Source: Turritopsis dohrnii (Eukaryota; Cnidaria; Hydrozoa; Anthoathecata; Oceaniidae). Taken from it: a DNA stretch of 64,000 nucleotides. Below are positions 1 to 11,727 of the stretch, one piece after another. Under the pieces are notes generated by a model. It was not told the origin of the DNA. It saw nothing but the letters and a program-made list of their open reading frames with translations, and made no database searches. The stretch is taken from positions 806,001 through 870,000 of the forward strand of contig BQMF02000172.1 in NCBI GenBank assembly GCA_027922465.2, written 5' to 3'. How positions within the stretch are numbered: the first letter of the stretch is position 1; each line of letters opens with the position of its first letter. A program made the translations under genes and the position numbers.

Positions 1-1982
1 AGACAATGAGTATGCATGTAATTCAATCGAAATGTTATAAATTTATATACATGAATTCAATATGTCTATTCTATCTTCCTAACCGGAATTCCTAAATCAC
101 AAGCACAGAAAGGAAAACATAGATTTTGATCATGCAAAATATATAATACATACAAAATCAATAAACATATAACTGAAAACAGCTTTAGTTCGATTAACAA
201 TGTCATTGCCATCTTTTTAATTTACAAACATTACAAACAAAGCATTACCTGAACTTAAATTTAATGAAAAGATTATAAAGATTTATACAGAAACTTAAAA
301 AGCATTTAATTTTTAATTACGCATACACCCCAGGGCATTATGAAAGCATAACTGACACAATACGAAACTGGCAATAAACTTAATGAACAAAATAACATTA
401 AATTTAAATAGATGCTTTCAGATATCACAACGATTTCATATGTATATATATAAATCTTTCAACAATATGTACGGTCAATCTTACAAATTACGAAAAGACT
501 TCCCAAACACAAAAGTAAACAAAACTTATCAAAATTAGCAAACATAACTGAAAGCAGAAATTTGCGTTAAAGGATGTCCAGTATTTAGAATTTACAGACA
601 ACCAAAGTAAGTAAATAGTAAGTCCCCATTCCTAATTCAAGACATTGATAATACAGCCAAGAACTATACAAGTAAATAAGCTAAAATAGCTAGAGAAACA
701 TCAAACATAAAATGATGCACCACAGCCACAGGGTACACAAGACATTCTTGTATATATGTTGTTGGAACTGAAGAGGAAACTGAGCTGAGCTGTATGTATC
801 CAGAGCTTAAAAAGCACTACAGTCCACACATGAAACAAACGATATTTCGTATTAGAAAGGCTTAAAAGAATCCCAGACATTTTCCAAAAAATAAAAGCAT
901 TCTTTTTCACACACTGTTTTTATAAAACATCGAGAACTTGTTTTTAGAAAAGAATGAACACAGTAGAATCATTGTAAGATAAATTATAAATTTTCTACCC
1001 TTTACTTTCGGTTTTGGAAGTGTAAATCTTCTTTTAAATATATTCCACATTGATCAATCAACTTTCGGAAATCTAAGTGGGTTTCTTCGGTACCGCTGAT
1101 AGTACACCATTATGCGAACGGCGTGCAAATGTAAAGTCGAAAAATACCCGGATGATCACATGGCACGGCGCAGATCAAGCCAATAAACTTTCGCTATTGA
1201 AGTTAAGGTGGCTATATTAGCACCCTTTCGTAGAAATCGGGCATTATGCACCAATCACGATTGAGACGGCTTTTTTATGAACCAATGAAATTGGAGAAAC
1301 AAATATGACTAGGTTTGGACAGTAAGATGAAAAAAAAACAAAAAAAAAAACAAAGACGATCGTAAAGTATTTCTTGCTTACGCAGAAATCCAATGAAAAC
1401 AGAAAACGATACTTTTGAGAAATTGAAAATAACTCTGAGAATAATTTGCTTGAGTAAAAAAAGAAAAAACCGTTTTTTACTCTATCTCTTGTGATTACAA
1501 AAGTGTAAAAAACATAAGTTAAACTTAACTCGTTTTGTAAATGGAGCTACGTTTTTACAACAAGGTTCATTTTCTTTGACTCGTTCTAAAATCTTACATT
1601 TTTAGTTTACCTTAAAATTTTTAACATGGGCTTTTAGAGATGTAAATAAGCTTTCCAAAAATGTATCATACTTGATATAAACATATTCCTGTCAAAGGAA
1701 TTAATTAAAAAACAAAAACACGTTTTTTTCCCTTACTCACACCTTAAACAAATTTTTTTTTGCAGATCAGTTATGCAACTGTTGAACAACCATTTAATTA
1801 AGGTTTTGAGTATATAGTCGGTTGTGCACACGTGATATTATGCGTAGTGTTGAGTTTATAATTTTTTGACTCTCGGACACGGTTGGAAGATTACAAATTT
1901 GTTATTAAATCACAGTTGAATAAACAAAAAGTGGCAAATATCTTTTATTTTAATACCGCTTTCTGTGTGGCAACTGACAAAT
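1..1982. other. AT-rich non-coding 5' flank
   Basis: No exon with coding character, RNA gene or clear repeat is visible. The region is A/T-rich with homopolymer runs (around 1330-1350 and 1455-1475). The last few hundred bases presumably contain the promoter of the CAP gene that starts at 1983, but I could not assign a specific site. Confidence 0.5.
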
Positions 1983-2746
1983 ATGAATTTTTCTTCCTTT
2001 TTGGCTGCTCGTCTGCTGATCGGTTGCCTCTGCTGTTCGTTATTTTCGGCAGTATTTACAACAGAAAGTGAGTTCTCATTTTATTCGTCGTATAAGTAAA
2101 TCAAAAACTAAAAATTCACTAGTCAATACAGTGCCTCTTCTCAGAGTAATTCGAACATTTTCTGGGGACCGAAAAACCGGAATGACTTTATAAAGAAATT
2201 CGAACCTCCGTTCCGTGTATAGAGATTTGACTATAAATACTTTATTTTAATTCACGTTTTGTTATAGGTACCAACGAAGATTTCAAAACTGGTGGGTTAA
2301 ACACTCATAATGCTAAACGAGCGAAGCATGGTGTACCACCTTTAACCTGGTCGGATGATCTGGCTGACAAAGCCCAGGAATTAGCCGAATCACTTGCAAG
2401 GACAGAAACGCTAAATTATGATCAGGATCTTTTAGATGAAGGTTACGGGGAGAATATTGCCAAGGTGTGGTCAAGAAACGGTGCTGGCGGTGCTGGGGTA
2501 GAAGCGACGGAGTTGTGGTACACTCAAAGTGAAAATTATAATTTTGATGATCCACATCTGGATGAAAATACTGGTCAGTTCGCACAAATTGTTTGGAAGA
2601 ATACAAAAGAAGTTGGAATGGGTGTGGCCCAACATCCAGACGATAAAAGAGTTGGAAGACACTACTTCTATGTAGCTGCCTTGTACAAACCCTCAGGAAA
2701 TACAGAAGATCGTCTTCAAGAAAATGTTCTCCAACCCAAAAACTGA
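1983..2746 (+). CDS. secreted CAP-domain protein, GAPR-1/GLIPR2-like (CAP copy 1)
   Basis: Two exons, 1983-2067 and 2268-2746, joined in phase 1 (donor A|GTGAGT, acceptor ATAG|GT) give 187 residues. Exon 1 encodes a Met and a hydrophobic Leu/Cys/Phe-rich stretch of about 25 residues that reads as a signal peptide. Exon 2 encodes one complete CAP (SCP/TAPS) domain: an HNAKRAKHG helix, GENIAKVW, WYTQSENYNF, then GQFAQIVWKNTKEVG and the C-terminal ALYKPSGN. Order and length match Golgi-associated GAPR-1 rather than venom-allergen CAPs with Cys-rich tails. Against GAPR-1 as I recall it, the two cavity histidines and one glutamate are replaced (Gln in GQF, Gln in WYTQ), so metal binding is doubtful. 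It is probably extracellular with unknown function. It is one of three related copies here. Confidence 0.92.
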
Positions 2747-3479
2747 TTGTCTCCACAGTTACGACGAAAGATTGATGGATTGAAAATATGATTATCTGTG
2801 AATTGTTAATTTTGATTCTTGTTAAGCTCCCCTATTAATTTCGGTTTTCGGATTATATATAATTTTGTTTATTTCACTTTCAATCTTTCCAACAAATACC
2901 CAATTTTCTCCCTATAGGCTGCTCTGTTCAAAAGTTCAAGATGTATCAGGAGGTATTGATGTACTATCACAGTTATATGTATACAATTTCGTGACGTTGT
3001 AGTAAAGCGAAATGTTACTATACCTTATCATATATTCTTAAATTTCTTGTATGAACTATATGATCAAACCAATCTGCGACTTGTATCATTCCAATAACTG
3101 ACCATATCATTTTGAAATTATTGGATGAAAAATAGGATATGGGCGATTTTGAATTTCCTGCAGCTTCGTGTGAACACAGGGCTTCTCGCCTTTCGATAAA
3201 AAAACAAGAACAACTAAGAACACAGCTTTGTGAAACTTTGAATTCACTGACGTTGAATCGCATTGAATCGTTTTATTTGTTTGTCAACCGGGTAAAGCAC
3301 GATGCAGCAGCATGCGAGTCCAAGTGTGAAACTACCATGTTTCAAGTGTGACAAAAAGGGAAATTTTAAAGGATCCAGAGCATGTAAAGGCCGCAGGAAA
3401 AACAACAACAACGGAGTGGAAGGCCAAAGTAGTCCAAGCAGTTCTGCATCAAGCTCCAATAATACAGGCACTGAGCACT

Positions 3480-4603
3480 GTGTCAGTTCTGTCCTTGGGC
3501 CAACCCTTTCTCTTCTTTTCATCAATGATCTGCCTGATGACATTATTTCATAGTAAAAATTGATATAATAAGAATATCAATTGATATACTTGGTATATCA
3601 AATGATATACTAGGAATATCAAAAGGTGTGAAGTGATATACTTAGTATATCAAGTGATATACCAAGTATATCATTTGATATTCTTAGTATATCAAAAATA
3701 TGTGACAATCGGCTTCCATATTTCCAAGCTTGCCATCTATGCTGATGATTCAACCATCTATTCCTGTACTCCAAAATCAGATTTGTTCAGCCAGGTAGAA
3801 ATGGCAGGCGAAATTGAGTTTGATCTGCAATCTATAGTTGAGTGGGGAGAGAAATGGCTGGTCACATTCAATTCCACAAAAACTAAACTTCTATCTGTAA
3901 ATCATACTAAAGATCCCTTTTTACCGTCAGTTTCCATGAATGGCACCCAGTTGGAAGAAAACAACTCCTTTCGTCTCCTCAGGAACACTTTTTCACAGGA
4001 CTTCTCCTGGCGCTAAGTCAGCCTCGATGAAGGCTCCCTTCTTCATGCAAGAGCATACCTCAGCCCTGATGCCATTCTTTACCTCTATAAATCTATTATT
4101 CGACCTTGTATTGAGTATTGTTGCCATATCTGGGGTGGCGCACCCTCTGATTCTATAAATCTTTTAGATCGCATCCAGAAAAGAATCTGTAATGCTGTAG
4201 GTGATGAACTTGCAAGTAAACTTGACACACTCTCCCATCGCAGATCTTTGGCATCTCTTTGCCTCTTTTATAAATACTTTTACGGAAAATGTTCAACTGA
4301 GCTCTCTTCTCTCATCCCTGCATTAAAAACTTTCAAGCGAAACACAAGATATTCATCTAATTGCCATGATCACACTGTCAGCATCCCAAAATCATCAAAA
4401 AATTTTTACCAACAAAGTTTCATTCCTCGCTCCTCCACTCTCTGGAATTCTTTACCCCAGTCTGTTTTTCCTTCTCATTATAATCTTCAACACCTTAAAT
4501 GTAATGTCCATCGTCACCTTTCCTCCTTGTACCTCAATACACATTAGTGGTTTTAAACCTTGTATTGAGCGACTAATTAAAAAAAAAAAAAGAAAAAAAG
4601 TAC
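3480..4603 (+). mobile_element. 5'-truncated non-LTR retrotransposon (jockey/RTE-like RT) with A-rich tail
   Basis: The fragment begins inside the reverse transcriptase at SVLGPTLSLLFINDLPDD (about 3490-3545). After an interrupting repeat it continues with LAIYADDSTIYS (the YADD catalytic box, about 3727-3765), then thumb/connection sequence to LNTH and a stop at 4547. The coding sequence is spread over all three frames (3633-4016, 4090-4160, 4248-4547), so it is a pseudogene. An A-rich tract at 4578-4600 looks like the 3' tail. The octamer CATCAAGC occurs both upstream (about 3455) and just after the tail (about 4603), a possible target-site duplication. It sits within the Gypsy remnant. Confidence 0.8.
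3551..3700. repeat. AT-rich inverted repeat built of GATATAC motifs, inside the RT sequence
   Basis: Left arm 3559-3620 and right arm 3632-3695 are near-perfect reverse complements made of alternating GATATACTTGGTATATC-type palindromes around a short centre (AAAGGTGTGAAG). The block lies between the LPDD and YADD motifs of the LINE fragment, positions that are close together in intact RTs. It therefore looks like a separate small palindromic insertion. Confidence 0.75.
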
Positions 4604-5626
4604 ATCAAGCGTGGAGGATGAAATAACACCCACAAAACGTATTACCAAGAAGTATTCACGTGCTCTACGAGTCAGAAGATCCCGCAAGATACGACAACTA
4701 ACAAGCAAACCCAGATACCAAGTTCAACTCGGTGATCAATGAGGAGATGGTTGACGCTCTTGCCGACACAGGAGTTGGTGTGAATGTGATGTCAACCGCA
4801 CTTGCTAACACTTGCTAACACTAACTCAACGCACTTCTTTCCAAGAGAAGAATGAAAATTAAACCGCAGGGATCATCCAAGTCGATCACCTATAAAATAC
4901 ACTACTAAGGTAAAGTCATGTGCGGGGAAATAGCAGCAAACATCAAAATCTATGTTGTTAAACAAGACCTGGAGTTAAGGACGTTGGAATAGTCCGAGTA
5001 ACTGTAGACATGCGCAACCCGAAAATGCCATCAAGGATAAATCAACCATTCCATCAAAACGTACGTCTGTACGTCTGACCAAGTAATGTTTAAAACATGA
5101 ATCGACAATCAAAGTTTGAGCCTCTCTTTGAGACGGACTGCCCTACACTGTGATTTCAACTGAAGGAAGTGCATAAACGTTACGTGAAAAGGCTCCAGCC
5201 ATTATCTACGGTCATAGATTATAAGATTTTTTATCCATTGGCGAAATAAAAAAATAAAAAAAAAATCCACTAACGAATCAGATCCTTCAAAGACATAAAG
5301 ACCACGTAAAGCAATACAAGTGAAGTAAACTGGTATTTCGATAACAAAGTTAAGATTGCAACCCCTGACTCCGAGAACACCCAACAAGCACTAGAGCCGA
5401 ATGAAGCTCTGCGACAAAGTAACCCACACATCTTCAAGATTATGACGATACAGAAGGATAGGACAATACTTGGACTATTCAGTGCGAAAGTGTGGTGATG
5501 ATGTGACGTGCAGCTAATATTTTGATTTCGATCGGCGCCGTACACACAGATTAAAAAGGGTAGCCGAGCTGTATATTTTTTATGTTGAAGCAGTGTTTTT
5601 TTAACTGAAGTGTTCTTTCTCATTCT

Positions 5627-5652
5627 CCCCCCCCCCCCCCCCCCCCCCCCCC
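5627..5652. repeat. poly-C tract of 26 bases
   Basis: An uninterrupted run of C in an otherwise AT-rich area. It may be an assembly-sensitive homopolymer. No function is inferred. Confidence 0.9.
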
Positions 5653-6285
5653 TCCTGCCTAATTTACTATTATCTTGAGACAAAAATCCTTGTTTACTTT
5701 TTAGCATCTGAAATTAGGAGGATGATTGTCTTTAATTAGGCGCATCGACGGTATTGCACTTTCGTACCCACCCCAATAATTTCAATTTAATTTCAATTAT
5801 ATTAGTGGACATCTTTATGATGTGAACAAGTTGTAAATTAGAATTTTTTAACAACATGCATGGATCGTTTTACATTGATTTATTTCAAAGTAATATTTCG
5901 GCCTTCTTAGATGAGGCCATCATCAGACTAAAAACCATTACAAAATTTTACAAAAATTGACATCTATGTATGACTTCCTCCGAACATCGGTTTCCAGAAA
6001 TTTTTAGTGACCTATTGACTATCGTCTTGGTTAAGGTCATTGATTATTATGGGAGGATGTCTTCTGGAATTGGATTTCCAAAGCTTCTCGCACTTTGCGG
6101 TCAAATTTGATCATCATGTAGAGTGACTGCTCCCCTCTTACTGCTAACTTTAATTATAATGTTGCAAAATTCATCAATTCAAACGTAAAAACACAGTTAA
6201 ATGGATTTAGCACCAGAATTGGTCATACTAGATTTCAAATCAACAAGAACAAACAAGGAGAATAAGATTGATAACAAATACTGTA
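5653..6285. other. non-coding interval with a hammerhead-core-like motif
   Basis: No gene is visible. On the minus strand at 5926-5896 the sequence CTGATGA, a GGCC...GGCC hairpin and GAAA occur in that order, which is the order of a hammerhead ribozyme core with stem II. Helices I and III could not be closed convincingly. The motif may instead be a remnant of a retroelement that carries it. Confidence 0.4.
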
Positions 6286-6852
6286 CCATAAAGCGGGGTG
6301 ACTTCGATCAATTTTGCCACTATTTTAAAAGTAACTTCCGAAATACTGAATCATTACTTCTGAAACTTTGGAATCATTATATTACATATTTCTTCTATTT
6401 CAGTGCAAAATTTCACATTAACTTAAGTTGTAATTCCAGAGAAAAAACCTGATCTTTCCAAGAAAACGACAATATCGATTATGGGGTGACTTCGATCAGC
6501 TTATGAGAAGCACCAAATTACTTATAATTATATTTGACAATGTTTTTAAAGTGCCATTATTACAATATCAACAGACCACCATTTGTCATCCGCGGTACCC
6601 TGGTTGAAATCCTGGCTAGGATCCTGACAGGATCTTACAGGATTCCTAACAGGATTCTACAGGATCCTGTAGGATCTTACATAGGATCTTCATTTTCCAA
6701 GAGTTGATTTGAAGTGTTTTGATACAGTATGGACTTTGAGTGGAGAAAGATCTTATGCAAAGTTGTATTTAAAGAATCTTTCGGAATTTTGGAATTTTTG
6801 TTAAGTGGCAGTGGCAGTAGTCTCTTGGTAAATCGAGTTATCATCATCACTT

Positions 6853-7877
6853 CAGGGCTTTAGCCAGAACTTAATAAAATACCACGTATTACCAGAATTG
6901 GGAATTTTTGGTGCCAAATGTCACCCACCATGGTTGGGTGACAAAGAAAATTTTGGGATCTAGACTCTCTAAAACGTCTTTAAAATCAACTTCTCTGTGA
7001 TTTTCGAGCATATAAATAACAACCCAACATTATTAACTTCATCGTTTTTTCATTCATTTTTTTGAACAACAGATTTTTTCTTTCCAGTCTTGTCATTATG
7101 AGGCGCACTCCTAGAGTTAGTTAAGACGCGCTTTTAATCGCGCACGTAGATACGCTTTAAAAACATACTTAACTTATTATATTAGTTTTCGTGTTCAATT
7201 GACAATGAAGGATAACTTAGGTATATTAAGTGATTATTCACCAACTTGTTGTTGCTAGGGAGAATGGCCACCGTTGCTAAGGTAATTTTGAAATTTCCTT
7301 CGTTGTATGAATTCCTTTGTTCACCAAACCAAAGAATATAAAAACATAAGTGATACCAGTAGGACCCGTTTTCGTGTTATTCAATGAAATTTAAAAAAAG
7401 AATCTTAGTTACCACTCCCTTTACAATCAGAGAAATGGAAGCTTAACCAAGGTTTCAACAAACAGAAATTTACGAAATTTACGCTCAAAATAATAACTAA
7501 AACATCGTTGATGGAACTCATTTAAAATGAAATGATGCAAACAAAAGAAGAAGTTGAATTGGAAGAAAAAGATTCAAAATAGAAAATTAATCTCAGCCAG
7601 CTGACTTTCAGCTTTTAGTTGAATTGATTTCCTCATTCATTAGTTCCGATTTATTTTGTTTTGCGAAGTTGCTTACATGCTCGATATCACGTTACAAAGG
7701 TATGGTAAATTTGGCCTGTAAAGTATTTATTAACACATTAAATACTTTTCCCTACAATAACATAAAAATATTAAAATTTTATCAAATGGGAAAACGTAAC
7801 ATATACAAATTTGGGAATTTTCTGACAATTGGGAATACCGCGTTATACGCGGTATGACAGGGCTGGCTAAAGCCCTG
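6853..7877. mobile_element. innermost inverted-repeat element with 5-bp CACTT duplication
   Basis: CAGGGCTTTAGCCAG at 6853 is matched by CTGGCTAAAGCCCTG ending at 7877. The arms continue imperfectly through the GGTAT/ATTGGGAATTTT region. CACTT directly precedes the left end (6848-6852) and follows the right end (7878-7882). The CAGGG terminus is hAT-like, but hAT elements usually duplicate 8 bp, so the class is open. No transposase is visible. Confidence 0.7.
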
Positions 7878-8639
7878 CACTTTCACTACATTCAATCACT
7901 GTATTAAACTCCATTTTATTGCTTCTACAGAATGGACACAATTTCATAGCACAACTGTAAAGCCTTTAGCACATTATAAACTTAACCGCACTGATGGTAA
8001 CTTCTCGAAGACTATCTTAATTATATATAGTTATAATTATTATAGAAAATTCACTTCCAAGTTCTTCTATGTAAAAACCATTTTTCCTTGTATATGTCAA
8101 CAAGTTAATCTAGGACTATCATTAGCAATTCCAACTGCATGAAGATGTCATCATGTAATCAGAGCAAATTAATCTAATAGCTACTTTACACAAACTTTTT
8201 CATAACACTTATAAACTCTACATAAATCTATATAAATCTATATTCTATACTATTCTTTTTAATTAACTAGGGAATTAATTCCTGGGAGTATTCTAATTTT
8301 AGAATTCTTATTCATGTGAAATTGATACACATGGGATTTGAAGTTCCAATATAAATCTATTGAGAAAAAAACATTGTTATAATAAAGACAGTCATAAAAT
8401 TATTAATAAAATCAGATAGTTTTTCGAATAAGTCACTTTCATCAACTTTAGAAATACTAGAATGCTTCACAGTGGCGTAATGAACATAAATTTTGTTAAA
8501 AAGTTCTTTGAAGTTGTATATCTCCTGATTGCCTTAGATGGCAAAGCCAATTTTTTGCACAGATATGGCTCAATATCTGTTATAGATATGGGAAATTTCC
8601 AATTTTGCCAAGCTTGGGAACTCGGAAATCAGTTGTATT

Positions 8640-9041
8640 CGAAGGTCTTACTAGGATCCTAATAGGATCCTGACAGGATTCCTGAACAATATCCTGGCAG
8701 GATCTTAATTAGATCCTATTAAGATCCTGACAGGATTCCTGAACAATATCCTGGTAGGATCTTAACTCAATCCTGGCAGGATCTTAATAAGATCCTATTA
8801 AGATCCTGACAGGATTCCTGAACATTATCCTGGCAGGATCTTAACTCGAACCCTGGCATGATCCTAGTAAGATCCTGTAAGATAGTCCTGAATAGGATTC
8901 TTTTGTCAGGATTTGAGTTCTACCAGGATCCTAGTAGGATCCTAGGAGAATCCTGGTAGGATCCTGTTCCTGTCAGGATCTTACAGGATCTTGTAGGATC
9001 TTACAAGATCTTGTAGGATCCTGTCAGGATTTTAACCAGGG
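8640..9041. repeat. array of AGGATCCTG / CAGGATC palindromic units
   Basis: More than thirty degenerate units of the form AGGATCYT / CCTGACAGGAT occur in both orientations. Many are self-complementary (AGGATCCT), and variants such as CTGAACAATATCCTGG are interspersed. This is the right subterminal region of the element ending at 9041. Such arrays are plausible transposase-binding sites. Confidence 0.85.
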
Positions 9042-9687
9042 TAAATGTTCGACCGTAAAAAATCAGCGAATGTTAATAAAACAAAAGATATTTACGACGT
9101 TCACACATGTGTGACCCTCGTTAATACGAAACGAAATTAACATTGAAATTTCATTGTATCTCAAACAAGATTTTTGAGATCTATCATCATGGGGAAAGAG
9201 CACGCTTATTAAAATTTCTTCGGTAAGTCATTAAATCTCCCATGAGATACGACGACTTTTCACGAAGTTCTTGCGAACATGTAACTTAGCGGTATAAAAC
9301 ATTCGGTTTTTTCGTGTTTTTATAAACACGATATTATCGATAAAGGAATAAGGAAAAGAAAAACAGAATATAGCGGTGAAGAACAGAATTTCTTTCAGAC
9401 ATATTATAATTTTCTTTACATTCAGCCTCTATACTTCACATATGTACCAAAAATGTCTAGGCTAAACTCTTGAATACGACGTAGAGCGATGACCAATGTG
9501 AGCGGTGAAAATTTTGATGTTTTTCGTCGTTAATTTCGGAAGAAATTAATTGTTTCGCTTGAAGACGATTCTGATGATATTTTACAATAGGAATCTAAAT
9601 GAAAATTTTAAAAAATGTGAAAAACGCACTTTAATTTCAAAGTTTAAACAGTTTATTTTTACTGATCGAAGTCACCCCGCTTTACGG

Positions 9688-10797
9688 TAATTGTAAACAT
9701 CATCGGGGTGATGTTCCTCTTTCCGCTAATTAATTTCACGTTCGCCAAAAGTGATGCAAATAACAAAATTTTATGGAATTTAGTGTTCATTGTAACAGTT
9801 TAATTCCTTTTTATCTCAATTTAAGTGCTTTCCTTCTTTGCTTCTGCAGATATAAGACAACCACAGGCTTAATAAAAATGCATGCCTTTACTGTTTACAA
9901 ATCCTAGGCAGCCATATTTTTATGATCAAAGTTTTTTTAGAAAACAATAGTGCCGTCTCAACAAGTCAACTTTTGATCGCAAAAATCTAGACACGTGATG
10001 GGAATTGCCCTATTGTAAGCCTGCAGAGTAATTATACAATAAACACAGACATTTTTAATTTGTTTAAAGCATGAACGGCGAGTGTAATTATCAACATGTA
10101 TTGAATTATTTTTTACACTCGCATACCTCGATTCCTTCGGGAGCACTTAAATTGGCACCTGATGAAATATAAAATTTTTGAAAAGAATCAGCTGACTGAA
10201 GAGTACTGCAGCGTAAACAAAGAGAACAACAACTGATATTTTTAATAATAAATATATATATAATAATAATAATAATAGCTTTTATTCGCAGGAACCTCAT
10301 TGATAACAGTACCTTAAGGAACTGAAGAGGCTATCCTGGGTAAGCATTCGTAAATAATAATAATAATAATAATAACAAGTGAGTGATGAAATAATGAAGT
10401 ATGGATATTTTGAATGTATATAAAAAATTATGGTAGGTTACTAAGAGGATTATTTTGAAACTAGCCCCCAAGGCGACGTCACCCGCCACCCATGTTCAGC
10501 TTGCGTTGTGTCGCAGAATTTAACTCATGTAAAAGTTTTTTACAGGCATTAATTTCAAAACGGATCTGCAAAAATCCCGCCATTCCCGTGTGAGAACCCA
10601 GTGACGAAAATTTTAATTTGAGAATTGGAAACAGAAAATGTTTCCATGTTGTAGAGCTTGAAAAACTGATCAAAAAAATGTATGGGATCGTTTCGCTACG
10701 ATCAACCGTTGCAGAGATATCGTCGATCAAAGTTGTCTCCTTGTTTAAATTATCATGGTTATTTTATTTGTGTAGTGTTGTTGCACAACTAAAAGAA
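9688..10797. other. intergenic with ATT microsatellites
   Basis: No supported gene. Short (TAA)n tracts lie at about 10256-10277 and 10350-10377. A frame is open from 10618 into the next gene, but its upstream part lacks similarity to the transporter family. Confidence 0.5.
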
Positions 10798-11727
10798 ATG
10801 AAAACTTTTCTGTTATGGATGTCCATGTTTATGGTATCATCAATGTCATCGATTCTCATAAATAAACACATCTTATCGGACTTGCATTTTACTTATCCAA
10901 CTATATTCCAGAGTTGGCAAATGCTGGTTGCATGTGTTGCCATGGTTGCATTGCATTATGTTGGCATAGCTGAAGTTCAAACGATAACATTGACAATGAT
11001 CAAATCATGGTCTCCTGCGATTGTATTGTTTACATTGAGTATTTATTCCGGTTCAGTATCATTGTCCAGGCTTCCTGTACCAATGTTTTGCTTGATCCAG
11101 CAGGGGGTAACACACAGTTTTACATTGTTGTTGAATTACCGGTTAAAAAAACACCAACCAAAGTTTTACGAGATTATTTGTTTGCTTGGAAATATTTGCT
11201 GTTTAATACTTGTTATGAAAGCTAATGAAGAGTTGTCTTGGAATATTTATAAATGGATAGCCGTTCATTGTTCCTGCATATCTTGCTATTCCTTGTATGC
11301 TCAACATTTTAGTGGAGTCCAACTAAAAGAGATTGATAAAATGATGATCAATTCTATTGCTAGCATTGTTTTACTATTAATGGTGGGATATATTCACGGT
11401 GAAACAGTATCTGTGAAGGCGTTTCCTTTAATATTTGCCCGTCATTTCCACGTACACTGTATAGGAAGTGGAGTCTTCGGTGCAGCTGTTATTGTCTCCT
11501 ATAGTCAACTGACACAAATCCTTGCTACTTCTAAAGTCCGTTTTTATAATTCTATAATCATGCTTGGTGTATCTGGTTTGTCTGTTGTTGTTTTCCAAAC
11601 TACTTTTACTGCTTCTGATGCTATTCTCCTTGTTTTAAGCCAATCAAATGTTGTTTTGCTTGCCTACTACAATACTGCTGTTGATTACAAGGAGGAAAGT
11701 TCCGAAACTAGAACAGATGTACTGTGA
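10798..11727 (+). CDS. TMEM241: TMEM241-like nucleotide-sugar/triose-phosphate-type transporter
   Basis: A single-exon frame of 309 codons. The protein is hydrophobic throughout, with roughly nine to ten membrane segments. Near the N-terminus it has INKHILSDLHFTYPTIFQSW, the NK...L...FxYPxxFQxWQ signature I associate with TMEM241 (SLC35/VRG4-like drug/metabolite transporter clan). SRLPVPMF and SLYAQHFSGVQLKEID match later family positions. The start at 10798 gives 23 residues up to the NK motif, close to the human protein as recalled. The frame is open further upstream (ATG at 10678), but that extension has no family counterpart. The likely role is solute exchange in Golgi or ER membranes, with unknown substrate. 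It lies 487 bp upstream of ZNF511 on the same strand. Confidence 0.8.
   Translation: MKTFLLWMSMFMVSSMSSILINKHILSDLHFTYPTIFQSWQMLVACVAMVALHYVGIAEVQTITLTMIKSWSPAIVLFTLSIYSGSVSLSRLPVPMFCLIQQGVTHSFTLLLNYRLKKHQPKFYEIICLLGNICCLILVMKANEELSWNIYKWIAVHCSCISCYSLYAQHFSGVQLKEIDKMMINSIASIVLLLMVGYIHGETVSVKAFPLIFARHFHVHCIGSGVFGAAVIVSYSQLTQILATSKVRFYNSIIMLGVSGLSVVVFQTTFTASDAILLVLSQSNVVLLAYYNTAVDYKEESSETRTDVL

Larger units (their letters stand above)
3139..5250 (+). mobile_element. decayed Gypsy-type LTR retrotransposon fragment (gag knuckle, protease, RT scraps)
   Basis: At 3335-3395 a reading frame encodes CFKCDKKGNFKG followed by a basic tail, resembling a gag zinc knuckle of Gypsy-like elements. After an intervening LINE insertion, 4725-4815 encodes INEEMVDALADTG with VNVMS, resembling the aspartic protease entry (xADTGAxxNxM). 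Around 4985-5035, VRVTVDMRNP resembles the RT segment of the same class. Many frameshifts and stops separate these pieces. No LTRs could be identified. It is a non-functional remnant. Confidence 0.6.
6598..9041. mobile_element. middle TA-flanked element with GGATCCT subterminal repeats
   Basis: Left end CCCTGGTTGAAATCCTGG and right end CAGGATTTTAACCAGGG are inverted repeats flanked by TA (6596-6597; 9042-9043). Both ends continue into arrays of AGGATCCTG-like units, short on the left (6608-6690) and long on the right (8640-9030). There is no coding sequence. It is inserted in the 6286-9687 element and itself contains the 6853-7877 element. Confidence 0.8.
6286..9687. mobile_element. outer TA-flanked inverted-repeat DNA element
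   Basis: The left end CCATAAAGCGGGGTGACTTC (6286) and right end GAAGTCACCCCGCTTTACGG (to 9687) are inverted repeats with one mismatch. Each is flanked outside by TA (6284-6285; 9688-9689), the target duplication expected of Tc1/mariner-pogo class elements. A second copy of the GGGGTGACTTCGATCA motif lies just inside at about 6483. After removing the element nested at 6598-9041, about 960 bp remain with no transposase, so it is a MITE-like non-autonomous element. Confidence 0.8.

Noticed and set aside
10618..10797. N-terminal extension of the TMEM241-like frame
   Set aside because: The extension lacks family similarity, and the ATG at 10798 gives the expected distance to the first membrane motif.
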